Shown piece after piece: positions 6,489 to 12,893 of a DNA stretch of 13,646 nucleotides. The notes under the pieces were generated by a model. That model saw only the letters and a program-made list of their open reading frames with translations. It was not told the origin of the DNA and ran no database searches. Source of the DNA: Candidatus Omnitrophota bacterium (GTDB lineage: Bacteria > Omnitrophota > Koll11 > Zapsychrales > Fredricksoniimonadaceae); assembly GCA_023247595.1 (NCBI GenBank), contig JAHFGF010000022.1, positions 1 to 13,646 of the forward strand. The letters run 5' to 3'. How positions within the stretch are numbered: the stretch's first letter is position 1; each line of letters starts with the position of its first letter. The translations under genes and the position numbers were made by a program.

Positions 6489-8120
6489 ATGTCTCTAGAA
6501 TTACGAAAAATAGACGGTTTCACTGGACGCAAGGGCCCGGTGGTTTTAATTATTATGGACGGTGTCGGCTTGGGTAAACGCGATGAAAGCGACGGCGTTT
6601 TTTTAGCCAAGACACCAACCCTGGATGAATTGATGAAGTCAAAATTGTATACCACTCTAAAGGCCCACGGTACGGCCGTCGGTATGCCTTCGGATGATGA
6701 TATGGGAAACAGCGAAGTTGGTCACAATGCCTTGGGAGCGGGACGGGTTTTTGATCAGGGCGCGACATTGGTCAAACGCTCCATCGAATCCGGTGAAATT
6801 TTTAAATCTCCGACATGGGAAAAATTGGTCAACCGAGTTAAAGAGAACAACAAGTATTTGCATTTGATCGGTTTGCTGTCGGATGGAAATGTTCATTCTC
6901 ATATTGATCAATTATTGGCGCTGTTAACGCAGGCGGCCAAAAGCGGCGTTAAAAACGCGTGCGTGCATGCCTTATTAGACGGCCGTGATGTTCATGAAAA
7001 ATCAGCGCCAATCTATATTGAGAAGACGGAAAAACATTTAGCCGAACTCAATAAAACCTATGGATGTCAGTTTAAGATTGCCTCCGGCGGCGGAAGAATG
7101 GTTGTGACCATGGACAGGTATAACGCGGATTGGACAATAGTTGAACGCGGTTGGAAGGCGCATGTCCTCGGTGAAGGCCGGCGTTTTAATTCTGCCATGG
7201 AGGCGGTTGAAACTTATTATAAAGAGGATCCCAAAAGCACGGATCAATATCTGGACTCATTTGTGATTGAGGATGACGGCAGTCCTGTCGGCACCATCGA
7301 AGACGGCGACAGCGTTATTATGTTTAATTTCCGCGGGGACAGGGCCATTGAAATTTCCATGGCTTTTGAACAAAAAGATTTTAATAAATTCGACCGTAAG
7401 CGCGTACCGGATGTTCTTTTTGCCGGCATGATGCAATACGACGGTGATTTACACATCCCGAGCCATTATTTGGTTAATCCTCCGGTGATTGAGCGGTCTG
7501 TCGGTGAATATATGTGCGCCAATCACATCACATCCTTTGCCATTTCGGAAACTCAGAAGTATGGTCATGTGACGTATTTTTGGAACGGCAATAAGTCCGG
7601 ATATATTAATAAAGAGTTAGAAATTTATGTTGAGATTCCGTCGGATAGAATCCGTTTTGATCAGGCGCCGCGCATGAAAGCCGATGAAATCACGGATAAA
7701 ACCATTGAATTGTTAAAAAGCGGCCGATATAAATTCGGCCGTATTAATTATCCAAATGGAGATATGGTCGGCCATACGGGAGTGCCGGAGGCGATTATTG
7801 TTTCTGTTGAAGCGGTGGACCAAGGGTTGACCAAGATGCTTGAAGCCATCAAAGATTTGGATGGCATCGCGGTCGTTTTAGCGGATCACGGCAACGCGGA
7901 TGAGATGTTTACGGTTAAAGGCGGAAAACGCCAGGTATCGACGGCGCATTCGCTCAATCCTGTGCCGTGCGCCATCTTTGATCCCGGATATAAAGATGAA
8001 TACCGGATGGCTGATTTCAAAGACCGAGGTTTGGCCAACGTGGCGGCAACGCTTTTAAATCTTCTGGGTTTTGAACAGCCTAAAGATTATGCCCCGTCCT
8101 TGATTGAATTTAAAAAGTAA
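6489..8120 (+). CDS. gpmI: 2,3-bisphosphoglycerate-independent phosphoglycerate mutase
   Basis: A 543-residue enzyme converting 3-phosphoglycerate to 2-phosphoglycerate in glycolysis and gluconeogenesis, cytoplasmic and Mn-dependent. Alkaline-phosphatase-superfamily metal motifs are present: IIMDGVGLG with D24, and MGNSEVGHNALGAGR with the phospho-acceptor serine S75. Further signatures are DGRDVHEKS, FNFRGDRAIEIS, the lid/metal segment ISETQKYGHVTYFWNG, NYPNGDMVGHTG, LADHGNADEM and TAHSLNPVP. Length is within the usual 510-560 range. An N-terminal extension of about 15 residues precedes the first strand. AAGGAG at 6475-6480 is well placed for ATG 6489; an out-of-frame ATG lies at 6484. It ends the long gene run that starts at 704, 21 bp downstream of lemA. 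Confidence 0.97.
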   Translation: MSLELRKIDGFTGRKGPVVLIIMDGVGLGKRDESDGVFLAKTPTLDELMKSKLYTTLKAHGTAVGMPSDDDMGNSEVGHNALGAGRVFDQGATLVKRSIESGEIFKSPTWEKLVNRVKENNKYLHLIGLLSDGNVHSHIDQLLALLTQAAKSGVKNACVHALLDGRDVHEKSAPIYIEKTEKHLAELNKTYGCQFKIASGGGRMVVTMDRYNADWTIVERGWKAHVLGEGRRFNSAMEAVETYYKEDPKSTDQYLDSFVIEDDGSPVGTIEDGDSVIMFNFRGDRAIEISMAFEQKDFNKFDRKRVPDVLFAGMMQYDGDLHIPSHYLVNPPVIERSVGEYMCANHITSFAISETQKYGHVTYFWNGNKSGYINKELEIYVEIPSDRIRFDQAPRMKADEITDKTIELLKSGRYKFGRINYPNGDMVGHTGVPEAIIVSVEAVDQGLTKMLEAIKDLDGIAVVLADHGNADEMFTVKGGKRQVSTAHSLNPVPCAIFDPGYKDEYRMADFKDRGLANVAATLLNLLGFEQPKDYAPSLIEFKK

Positions 8121-8128
8121 GATTCTGG

Positions 8129-8158
8129 TTGACAGTGTTTAATGTCAAAAATTATAAT
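8129..8158 (+). promoter_or_regulatory. Near-consensus sigma70 promoter of the cold-shock unit
   Basis: TTGACA (8129-8134) and TATAAT (8153-8158) are both perfect hexamers separated by 18 bp. Transcription should start near 8165. The -35 is one arm of a perfect inverted repeat, TTGACA-N8-TGTCAA (8129-8148). A second, 9-bp inverted repeat (8122-8130 with 8161-8169) encloses the whole promoter, so an operator function is plausible. Confidence 0.85.
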
Positions 8159-8210
8159 TAAACCAGAATTATGCTTGTACTGAATGTATACATAAACGAG
8201 TTTCAATATT

Positions 8211-8243
8211 AAGCCGCTGAGGATATTTCTCAGCGGCTTTTTT
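8211..8243 (+). terminator. Intrinsic terminator/attenuator in the csp leader
   Basis: A perfect 11-bp GC-rich stem (8211-8221 with 8229-8239) and a 7-nt loop are followed by a run of six Ts (8238-8243) and further T-rich sequence. It can end gpmI readthrough. But it lies downstream of the promoter at 8129-8158, so transcripts from that promoter would also meet it about 75-80 nt after initiation. They would either end as a small RNA or read through into csp. Confidence 0.88.
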
Positions 8244-8289
8244 GTTTGTCGTTGTTTTAATCGGTCGGCGATAGAAGGAGGCGGCGGTA

Positions 8290-8496
8290 ATGAATAGAGG
8301 AAAGGTCAAATGGTTTAACAATCAAAAAGGTTATGGGTTTATTGTGACAGATCAGGGCGGGTCGGATATTTTTGTTCATTATTCCGTTATTCAAGGAGAA
8401 GGTTATAAAACTCTTTCGCCTGGTCAGGATGTTGAATTTGAATTGATTAAAGGGGATAAAGGCGAACAAGCGCAAAACGTTTCTAAAGTCCAGTGA
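8290..8496 (+). CDS. Cold-shock domain protein (CspA family)
   Basis: A 68-residue single cold-shock domain (OB fold) that binds single-stranded RNA or DNA and melts RNA structure. The N-terminus [15 protein letters not shown] contains RNP1 (KGYGFI, 13-18), and RNP2-like DIFVHYS follows (26-32). In the second loop the usual aromatic position is Y31 rather than the commoner F/H neighbours. The length is full. A near-perfect Shine-Dalgarno, AGAAGGAGG (8273-8281), predicts strong translation. It appears monocistronic: its own promoter at 8129-8158, a leader of about 125 nt containing a terminator, and a downstream terminator at 8511-8542. Long structured leaders are typical of cold-inducible csp mRNAs, so control by leader structure is a reasonable inference. 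Confidence 0.96.
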   Translation: MNRGKVKWFNNQKGYGFIVTDQGGSDIFVHYSVIQGEGYKTLSPGQDVEFELIKGDKGEQAQNVSKVQ

Positions 8497-8510
8497 TCAA
8501 TTAATTGCCT

Positions 8511-8548
8511 AAAACTCCTCGATAAGTATCTCGGGGAGTTTTATTTTT
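8511..8548 (+). terminator. Intrinsic terminator after csp
   Basis: A 12-bp stem (8511-8522 with 8531-8542, one G-U pair) and an 8-nt loop are followed by a T-rich run to 8548. It closes the csp transcript. The A-rich left flank is short, so leftward function is less likely. Confidence 0.9.
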
Positions 8549-8562
8549 GGCCAGAATGGTTG

Positions 8563-8591
8563 TTGACGCGCATATCCTTTACGGCTAGTCT
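8563..8591 (+). promoter_or_regulatory. Possible sigma70 promoter for prmA
   Basis: TTGACG (8563-8568) and TAGTCT (8586-8591) have a 17-bp spacer. The -35 matches five of six positions, the -10 only three. It sits just after the csp terminator, where a new transcription unit must start. Confidence 0.4.
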
Positions 8592-8626
8592 AATGAAAGC
8601 TTAATTGTAATTTTTTTTTACTTTTT

Positions 8627-9508
8627 ATGAACAAAGATAAATTAAAAAATAGCGTATTCGAAGTTTCAATTCTCGTGCCCAAGGTTCCTTTGGGAACAAG
8701 GGATGTGCTTAAGGGATTGCTGCAGGCGCGAGGTTTTAAACAGGAAGATCTTATTGAACAGGAAATAGACGGGCGTTCAAGATTATCTTTCTACTGCAAG
8801 GACCAAAAAACAGCGGATGCCTATGTCCATCAGTTGAGTTTTTTTAAATTAAAAGGATTAAAAATCAGCAGCGGGGTTTTATACCAGGATGACTGGTTAA
8901 CGCGCTGGAAAACGGATTGGAAACCTTTTCGTCTGACCAAAACCATCGACGTTGTGCCGGTGTGGTGCAAAGAACAATATACATTTGGAAAACGTAATTT
9001 TATATTATTAGACACCATCAGTTCATTTGGCACAGGCCTGCATGAAACAACCCGTTTTATGTCGCGACTGATTGAAGGGCTGAAGGGAAAGTTTCAGTCT
9101 TGTCTGGATATTGGAACAGGGACAGGAATCTTAGCGCTGGTGGCTCTTAAGGTCGGGGGGAAAGAAGTTCATGCCATTGACGTCGATGATATGTGTATTC
9201 ACGCGGCCAAGGCGAATTTCAAAGTTAACGGATATTCCAGTGCATTAATTACGCATAAAGATATTGCCCGGTTAAAGACGCGCAAAGCCTATGATTTGGT
9301 TCTGGCTAATTTGGTTACCCATGATTTGGTTCATCTCAAGAAAAATATTTTAGAACGAGTTAAACCAAACGGTTGGCTCGCGGTATCCGGCATATCATTG
9401 GAAAACCTTTCAGTCTTAAGAAAAGGATTTTCATCGCTTCCATTAAAATGTGTTAAGACAATCAAGGGAAAATACTGGTCGGCTGTCTTATATCGGCGAA
9501 ACGGGTAG
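8627..9508 (+). CDS. prmA: Ribosomal protein L11 methyltransferase (PrmA)
   Basis: A 293-residue SAM-dependent methyltransferase that trimethylates ribosomal protein L11 (or a related protein target) in the cytoplasm. An N-terminal ferredoxin-like substrate domain (about 1-95) ends in DDWLTRWKTDWKPFRL, the 'W..W...f.p' linker of PrmA. Then come the signature SFGTGLHETTRF (133-144), SAM motif I LDIGTGTGILAL (160-171), the acidic ribose-binding IDVDD, and motif IV DLVLANL (223-229) in place of the canonical D-x-x-x-A-N-I-L. The length is typical. There is no clear Shine-Dalgarno before ATG 8627; the upstream bases are T-rich. The order prmA, GGQ rescue factor suggests a translation-related pair (21-bp gap). 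Confidence 0.92.
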   Translation: MNKDKLKNSVFEVSILVPKVPLGTRDVLKGLLQARGFKQEDLIEQEIDGRSRLSFYCKDQKTADAYVHQLSFFKLKGLKISSGVLYQDDWLTRWKTDWKPFRLTKTIDVVPVWCKEQYTFGKRNFILLDTISSFGTGLHETTRFMSRLIEGLKGKFQSCLDIGTGTGILALVALKVGGKEVHAIDVDDMCIHAAKANFKVNGYSSALITHKDIARLKTRKAYDLVLANLVTHDLVHLKKNILERVKPNGWLAVSGISLENLSVLRKGFSSLPLKCVKTIKGKYWSAVLYRRNG

Positions 9509-9529
9509 TTTTTTACAAAGGATTGGCTG

Positions 9530-9952
9530 ATGCTTCTGGGATCTGAGAAGGCAAAAAAATTAAAAATAAAAATGGACCAATTGCATATCGCGGAACACGA
9601 TATAGAAGAGGTCTTTGATACATCTTCCGGTCCAGGCGGACAGAATGCCAATAAAGTTCAAACCTGTGTGACGCTTGTGCATCGGCCGACCGGTATCAGA
9701 GTCAAGTGCCAGGACCATCGCACGCAATACGCCAATCGTTTTTTTGCCAGGGAACAATTGGTTGAAGCAGTTGAGGAATTATATAACGAACGCAAGCGCG
9801 CCAAGAAACATCAAGCTGAGAAATTACGACGACAGAAACGCAAACGTCCGGCCGCGTTGAAAGAAAAAATATTAAAGTTAAAAAAGAAAAATTCGGTTAA
9901 GAAGAAAGAACGGTCGTTAGGAAAAATTACGGCTTGGAAAGAAGATCTTTAA
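9530..9952 (+). CDS. GGQ-domain release-factor-like protein (ArfB/MTRFR-type ribosome rescue)
   Basis: A 140-residue protein with only the catalytic release-factor domain. The GGQ loop [14 protein letters not shown] (32-45, GGQ at 36-38) is the peptidyl-tRNA hydrolysis motif. It is followed by the strand [25 protein letters not shown], as in class I factors. Codon-recognition domains 2 and 4 are missing, so it is not RF1/RF2. The C-terminal tail (about residues 88-133) is extremely Lys/Arg-rich, as in ArfB and in the mitochondrial MTRFR/C12orf65 protein, where it engages the ribosome. The helix with '[19 protein letters not shown]' resembles MTRFR more than ArfB to my eye. The likely role is freeing peptidyl-tRNA on stalled or split ribosomes. 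AAAGGA (9517-9522) supports ATG 9530. It lies 21 bp after prmA and 24 bp before moaC. Confidence 0.87.
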   Translation: MLLGSEKAKKLKIKMDQLHIAEHDIEEVFDTSSGPGGQNANKVQTCVTLVHRPTGIRVKCQDHRTQYANRFFAREQLVEAVEELYNERKRAKKHQAEKLRRQKRKRPAALKEKILKLKKKNSVKKKERSLGKITAWKEDL

Positions 9953-9976
9953 TTTGAATTTACTACAGAGGAAATT

Positions 9977-10447
9977 ATGGTAAAAAAAATAAAACAACCG
10001 TCTTGCTTGGGCATGGTGGACATCAGCCAGAAAACCGTTACCACTCGACGGGCTGTTGCAAGCGCAGCAGTGATTTTTGACGCGAAGGCATTTGCGCTTT
10101 TAGTTAAAGAGGGATCTCCCAAAGGAAATCTTTTTGAAACAGCCAGGATTGCCGGAATTATGGCGGCTAAAAAAACACCGGAGATTATTCCTTTATGTCA
10201 TCCGCTGAGTCTTGATAAGGTCAAGGTTGATATCGAAGTTATTCGGCCCAAAAAAGCGGTCAAAATTACCTCGGAAATTGTTTCAACCGGAAAGACTGGC
10301 GTTGAAATGGAAGCCTTGGCCGCTGTCTCAGCGGCTGCTTTAACCATTTACGACATGATGAAATGGGCTGGACAGAGCATGGTCATTTCGGATGTGAAAT
10401 TGCTTCATAAGAGCGGCGGAAAAAGCGGAATATATAACAGGTCTTAA
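9977..10447 (+). CDS. moaC: Cyclic pyranopterin monophosphate synthase (MoaC)
   Basis: A 156-residue MoaC, which with MoaA converts GTP to cyclic pyranopterin monophosphate, the first step of molybdenum cofactor synthesis. Signatures: MVDISQKTVTTRRAVASA (13-30), LCHPL (73-77) and the central helix TGVEMEALAAVSAAALTIYDMMK (107-129), then LLHKSGGKSG. By alignment with the E. coli enzyme, the active-site positions are present: K49, H75, E110, E112, D126 and K129. The length is normal, and GAGGA precedes the start. No moaA, moaE, moaD, mogA or moeA is in the window, so it stands apart from its pathway here. It lies in the prmA transcription unit (24-bp gap) by position only. Confidence 0.96.
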   Translation: MVKKIKQPSCLGMVDISQKTVTTRRAVASAAVIFDAKAFALLVKEGSPKGNLFETARIAGIMAAKKTPEIIPLCHPLSLDKVKVDIEVIRPKKAVKITSEIVSTGKTGVEMEALAAVSAAALTIYDMMKWAGQSMVISDVKLLHKSGGKSGIYNRS

Positions 10448-10481
10448 GCGTAATCGTTCAAAAATTTTCGCGAATAAAATT

Positions 10482-10979
10482 ATGTGGGAAATTCCTTTAG
10501 TCGAGTCATTAAAAATTTTATTTAAAAAAGGCAACCGCAGTCTCAGTTGTCTATATGGGATTCTCTTAATCCTTTTATTGTTTATTGTCAGTATTAATTT
10601 TGTTTCCTCCACGCGGTCACTTATCATGCGCAAGTTTCATCCTGGGGCGCAGTCTTTTGGGCGATGGGCTTTATGCCAGCTCGTTCCGTCGATGTACAAC
10701 TTTAAAAATGAAATATTAATTTCTCCTCAGAGCTTGCCTTTAGATTTTAGGGGGCATGTAAGCCTAGATCTTGTGCGTTTTACCGTTAATCATTACCCGA
10801 TGCGCATGATTTATTTTAATAACTCAAGATTGCCATGCGCGGGGCATTCACCGTATTATGTTTATTTGCGAAGTAAATTCCGTGGCCATGAGTTGATTTC
10901 GTCCTATGTTGTCCAAATTTCGAAACAGTATACTTATATCACCAAATTAAATTTTTATGAATATTCCAGTAGAGAATAA
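10482..10979 (+). CDS. Uncharacterised one-TM protein
   Basis: A 165-residue protein I do not recognise. A basic N-terminus (residues 1-21) precedes one strong hydrophobic helix (about 22-42, SCLYGILLILLLFIVSINFV). The remaining 120 residues are rich in Phe, Tyr, Arg and His and likely lie outside the cytoplasm: with positive charges before the helix, the C-terminal part should be translocated. The latter part (FRGHVSLDLVRFTVNHYPMR and YVYLRSKFRGHELISSYVVQ) looks beta-rich. The helix is not followed by a good signal peptidase site, so I favour an anchored protein. There is no clear Shine-Dalgarno. The 3' end overlaps the next gene by 23 bp, so the two are probably coupled and may act together. 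Confidence 0.65.
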   Translation: MWEIPLVESLKILFKKGNRSLSCLYGILLILLLFIVSINFVSSTRSLIMRKFHPGAQSFGRWALCQLVPSMYNFKNEILISPQSLPLDFRGHVSLDLVRFTVNHYPMRMIYFNNSRLPCAGHSPYYVYLRSKFRGHELISSYVVQISKQYTYITKLNFYEYSSRE

Positions 10980-11772
10980 CCATTTTAAGTCCATGCACAC
11001 GCGTGTGGCCAGGATTGTGCTGGCCTTCTGGCTGTTGGGCTGGTTTTTGAAAGCGGATTTTTATATTCCGTACTTGTTTCATGAGGTCATTCAGTTTCCT
11101 TTTATCATTGATCCGTTTCCATCTTTCTTTCGTTCCGCGCTGGTTTTGCAGTTTTTTTATCTTTTTCCAATCTTGGCATTCTGGGCTTTAATCAGGCCTA
11201 ATCTGTTTTATTTGAATGTATCGGCGTTCACCATGGTTTTATCGTCGATTATGCTGCTTTTGCATCAGGATACACATAACGATGCGACGTTTATAACATC
11301 GTTCTGGGTCGGGATTTGGTTTTTATGGTTTGTTAATCAATTGAGCCGTACGGATAAGGACATCATGACTCATGCCCGTTCGCTCGCGCTGTGTGTGGTG
11401 GGTGTGGTTTTTTTGGGTGGATTTGTGGGGAAGTTGACAGAAGAATATTGGAGCGGAGAAGTTTTTGCCGATATCTTTTTAAGACAAAATTTTGGCTGGA
11501 TCGGATTATGGATTAGAGGCCATTTTCAGGAAAATGATATCTATCAGGGATTCTGGTGGATTGCCAAAGTTATGATTGTTTCGGAAGGAATTCTGGCTTT
11601 GGCGCCTTTATGGCCTTTGAAGTTTGTTCGGGTGTTTGGAATTGTGCTTATGGTTTCCATGTCAACGTTTACCACCTGGCGGATTTTTTCTGTACTATCC
11701 TGCCTGATTGGTTTGTTGTATGCCTTGCGGTATTTAGAATCTGAACGCAAGGTTTCTGCTGAGGTGAAATAA
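10957..11772 (+). CDS. Multi-pass membrane protein, HTTM/DoxX-like
   Basis: A 271-residue integral membrane protein with about seven or eight hydrophobic segments (roughly 17-37, 60-79, 84-103, 111-127, 141-158, 199-219, 222-240, 242-259). The pattern R-x-x-L-A-F-W-L-L-G-W-F-L-K-A-D in the first helix, the HQDTHNDATFI segment between helices, and GKLTEEYWSGEVF later recall HTTM/DoxX-like membrane proteins, the membrane half of vitamin K-dependent gamma-carboxylase relatives. This is a weak, pattern-level resemblance, and a catalytic role is not shown. An alternative start at ATG 10993 (residue 13) would remove the overlap with the previous gene; neither start has a good ribosome site. It is followed by a promoter and a radical SAM gene, so it ends the prmA-led run. 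Confidence 0.7.
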   Translation: MNIPVENNHFKSMHTRVARIVLAFWLLGWFLKADFYIPYLFHEVIQFPFIIDPFPSFFRSALVLQFFYLFPILAFWALIRPNLFYLNVSAFTMVLSSIMLLLHQDTHNDATFITSFWVGIWFLWFVNQLSRTDKDIMTHARSLALCVVGVVFLGGFVGKLTEEYWSGEVFADIFLRQNFGWIGLWIRGHFQENDIYQGFWWIAKVMIVSEGILALAPLWPLKFVRVFGIVLMVSMSTFTTWRIFSVLSCLIGLLYALRYLESERKVSAEVK

Positions 11773-11782
11773 TTTTTTCCTG

Positions 11783-11811
11783 TTCATAAATCCGGATTTT
11801 TTTAGTATACT
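11783..11811 (+). promoter_or_regulatory. Sigma70-like promoter of the radical SAM gene
   Basis: TTCATA (11783-11788) and TATACT (11806-11811) have a 17-bp spacer; the -10 matches five of six positions and the -35 four of six. The start would be near 11818, giving a leader of about 27 nt before TTG 11845. Confidence 0.55.
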
Positions 11812-11814
11812 AAA
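11801..11814. promoter_or_regulatory. Perfect 14-bp palindrome over the -10, operator candidate
   Basis: TTTAGTATACTAAA is a perfect 14-bp palindrome covering the whole -10 hexamer. A dimeric regulator bound here would block the promoter. No regulator gene lies next to it. Confidence 0.5.
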
Positions 11815-11844
11815 TCAAAATTTGGAATCAACGGAGTTATTATT

Positions 11845-12795
11845 TTGTCTACAGAATTAAAACCCATCATCATTCCTGAGCAATTTAACTATATTGCGGT
11901 GTTTCTTTCGTTTGCCTGCATGTTGCGGTGCAGCTATTGCATCAACCATCATGGCGGTGACCTTGTTAAGAAGCGCTGGATGTCCGGGGATGACTGGATC
12001 CGCGGGTTAAACCGGATACAGACTTCGAGCGGGATCCCGCTGACATTGCAGGGCGGGGAACCTACGGTGCACAAACATTTCTATAACATTGTTCAATCTA
12101 TCCGTCCTGATTTACCCATTGATTTATTGACCAATTTGGAAGTTAATTCTGATTATTTTATGAAAATGATCCCGCCCGGACGCATTAAGCGGGATGCTCC
12201 TTATGCTTCGATTCGCGTCAGCTATCACCGAGGCCAGCAGGATCCGGATGTGCTGCTTGAACGGGTGAAATATTTTATGGATAAAGGTTATCATGTGGGA
12301 GTCTGGGCGGTGGATCACCCGGAATACATGGAAGAAACACGCGTTGTGCAAAAAAGGGCTTTAAGCATGGGGATTGATTTTCGGCTTAAAGAATTCCTGG
12401 GGCCGTATCAGGGCAAAAATTATGGAACGATGCGATATCCTGAGGCGGTGAATTCCAGAGCTATTAGTTCCTGCGATTGCCGAACCACGGAATTTCTCAT
12501 TGATCCGGCCGGAAACATTTTCCGCTGCCATTCTGATTTATACGCGAACCGGTTTCCTTTGGGTCATTTGCTTGATCCGCATCCTCCGAAATTATTAGGC
12601 CAGTGGGTTCCTTGCGCTGTTTACGGGAAATGCAATTCTTGCGATATTAAAGTGAAAACCAATCGTTTTCAGCAATACGGTCATTCATCGGTTGAAATCC
12701 GCAGTGTCTCGGATCCCATCGGCGTCAACTCGGAACATGTTGAGGAAGTCGTTAATACGTACGGAAAGCAGGATCCTATACCCGCCGCGAAATAA
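11845..12795 (+). CDS. Radical SAM protein with SPASM-like cysteine-rich C-terminus
   Basis: A 316-residue radical SAM enzyme. The [4Fe-4S] motif CMLRCSYC (C25, C29, C32; CxxxCxxC) starts the barrel, and LQGGEP (GGE at 70-72) binds the SAM amino group. The C-terminal part has six further cysteines (C210, C212, C228, C257, C263, C266) around 'EFLIDPAGNIFRCHSDLY' and 'CAVYGKCNSC', the layout of a SPASM/twitch-type auxiliary iron-sulphur domain. SPASM members mostly modify peptides, proteins or sugars; the substrate here is unknown. The start is TTG 11845, supported by GGAG (11833-11836); the first in-frame ATG falls inside the cluster motif, so TTG must be used or an earlier start exists. It has its own promoter, and a glycosyltransferase follows after 98 bp. 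Confidence 0.88.
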   Translation: MSTELKPIIIPEQFNYIAVFLSFACMLRCSYCINHHGGDLVKKRWMSGDDWIRGLNRIQTSSGIPLTLQGGEPTVHKHFYNIVQSIRPDLPIDLLTNLEVNSDYFMKMIPPGRIKRDAPYASIRVSYHRGQQDPDVLLERVKYFMDKGYHVGVWAVDHPEYMEETRVVQKRALSMGIDFRLKEFLGPYQGKNYGTMRYPEAVNSRAISSCDCRTTEFLIDPAGNIFRCHSDLYANRFPLGHLLDPHPPKLLGQWVPCAVYGKCNSCDIKVKTNRFQQYGHSSVEIRSVSDPIGVNSEHVEEVVNTYGKQDPIPAAK

Positions 12796-12819
12796 ATTTA
12801 ATCATGCGCTATTGTGGAA

Positions 12820-12831
12820 ATGCCGCGGCAT
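12820..12831. other. 12-bp GC-rich palindrome between radical SAM and GT9 genes
   Basis: ATGCCGCGGCAT is a perfect palindrome 25 bp after the radical SAM stop codon. There is no loop and no T-run, so it is not a standard intrinsic terminator. It could be a protein-binding site or simply chance. Confidence 0.25.
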
Positions 12832-12893
12832 AGGGTGGAAGGTCTCATTTATTTTTAATATCCGGATTTAATTTTCGAGAAGTTCAATTTTAA

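Noticed and set aside
8143..8148. TTGACA on the minus strand as a divergent promoter.
   Set aside because: The -10 position on that strand (8120-8125, GAATCT) is poor and would run antisense into gpmI.
11788..11800. Palindrome AAATCCGGATTT followed by T-run, as a terminator for the HTTM-like gene.
   Set aside because: The palindrome leaves no loop; only a four-bp A-T stem would form, too weak for an intrinsic terminator.
11788..12867. ATCCGGATTT occurs upstream of both the radical SAM gene (11790-11799) and the GT9 gene (12860-12869).
   Set aside because: ATCCGGAT also appears inside the radical SAM coding region near 12242, and a 10-mer shared by two AT-rich gaps is weak evidence for a common regulatory site.
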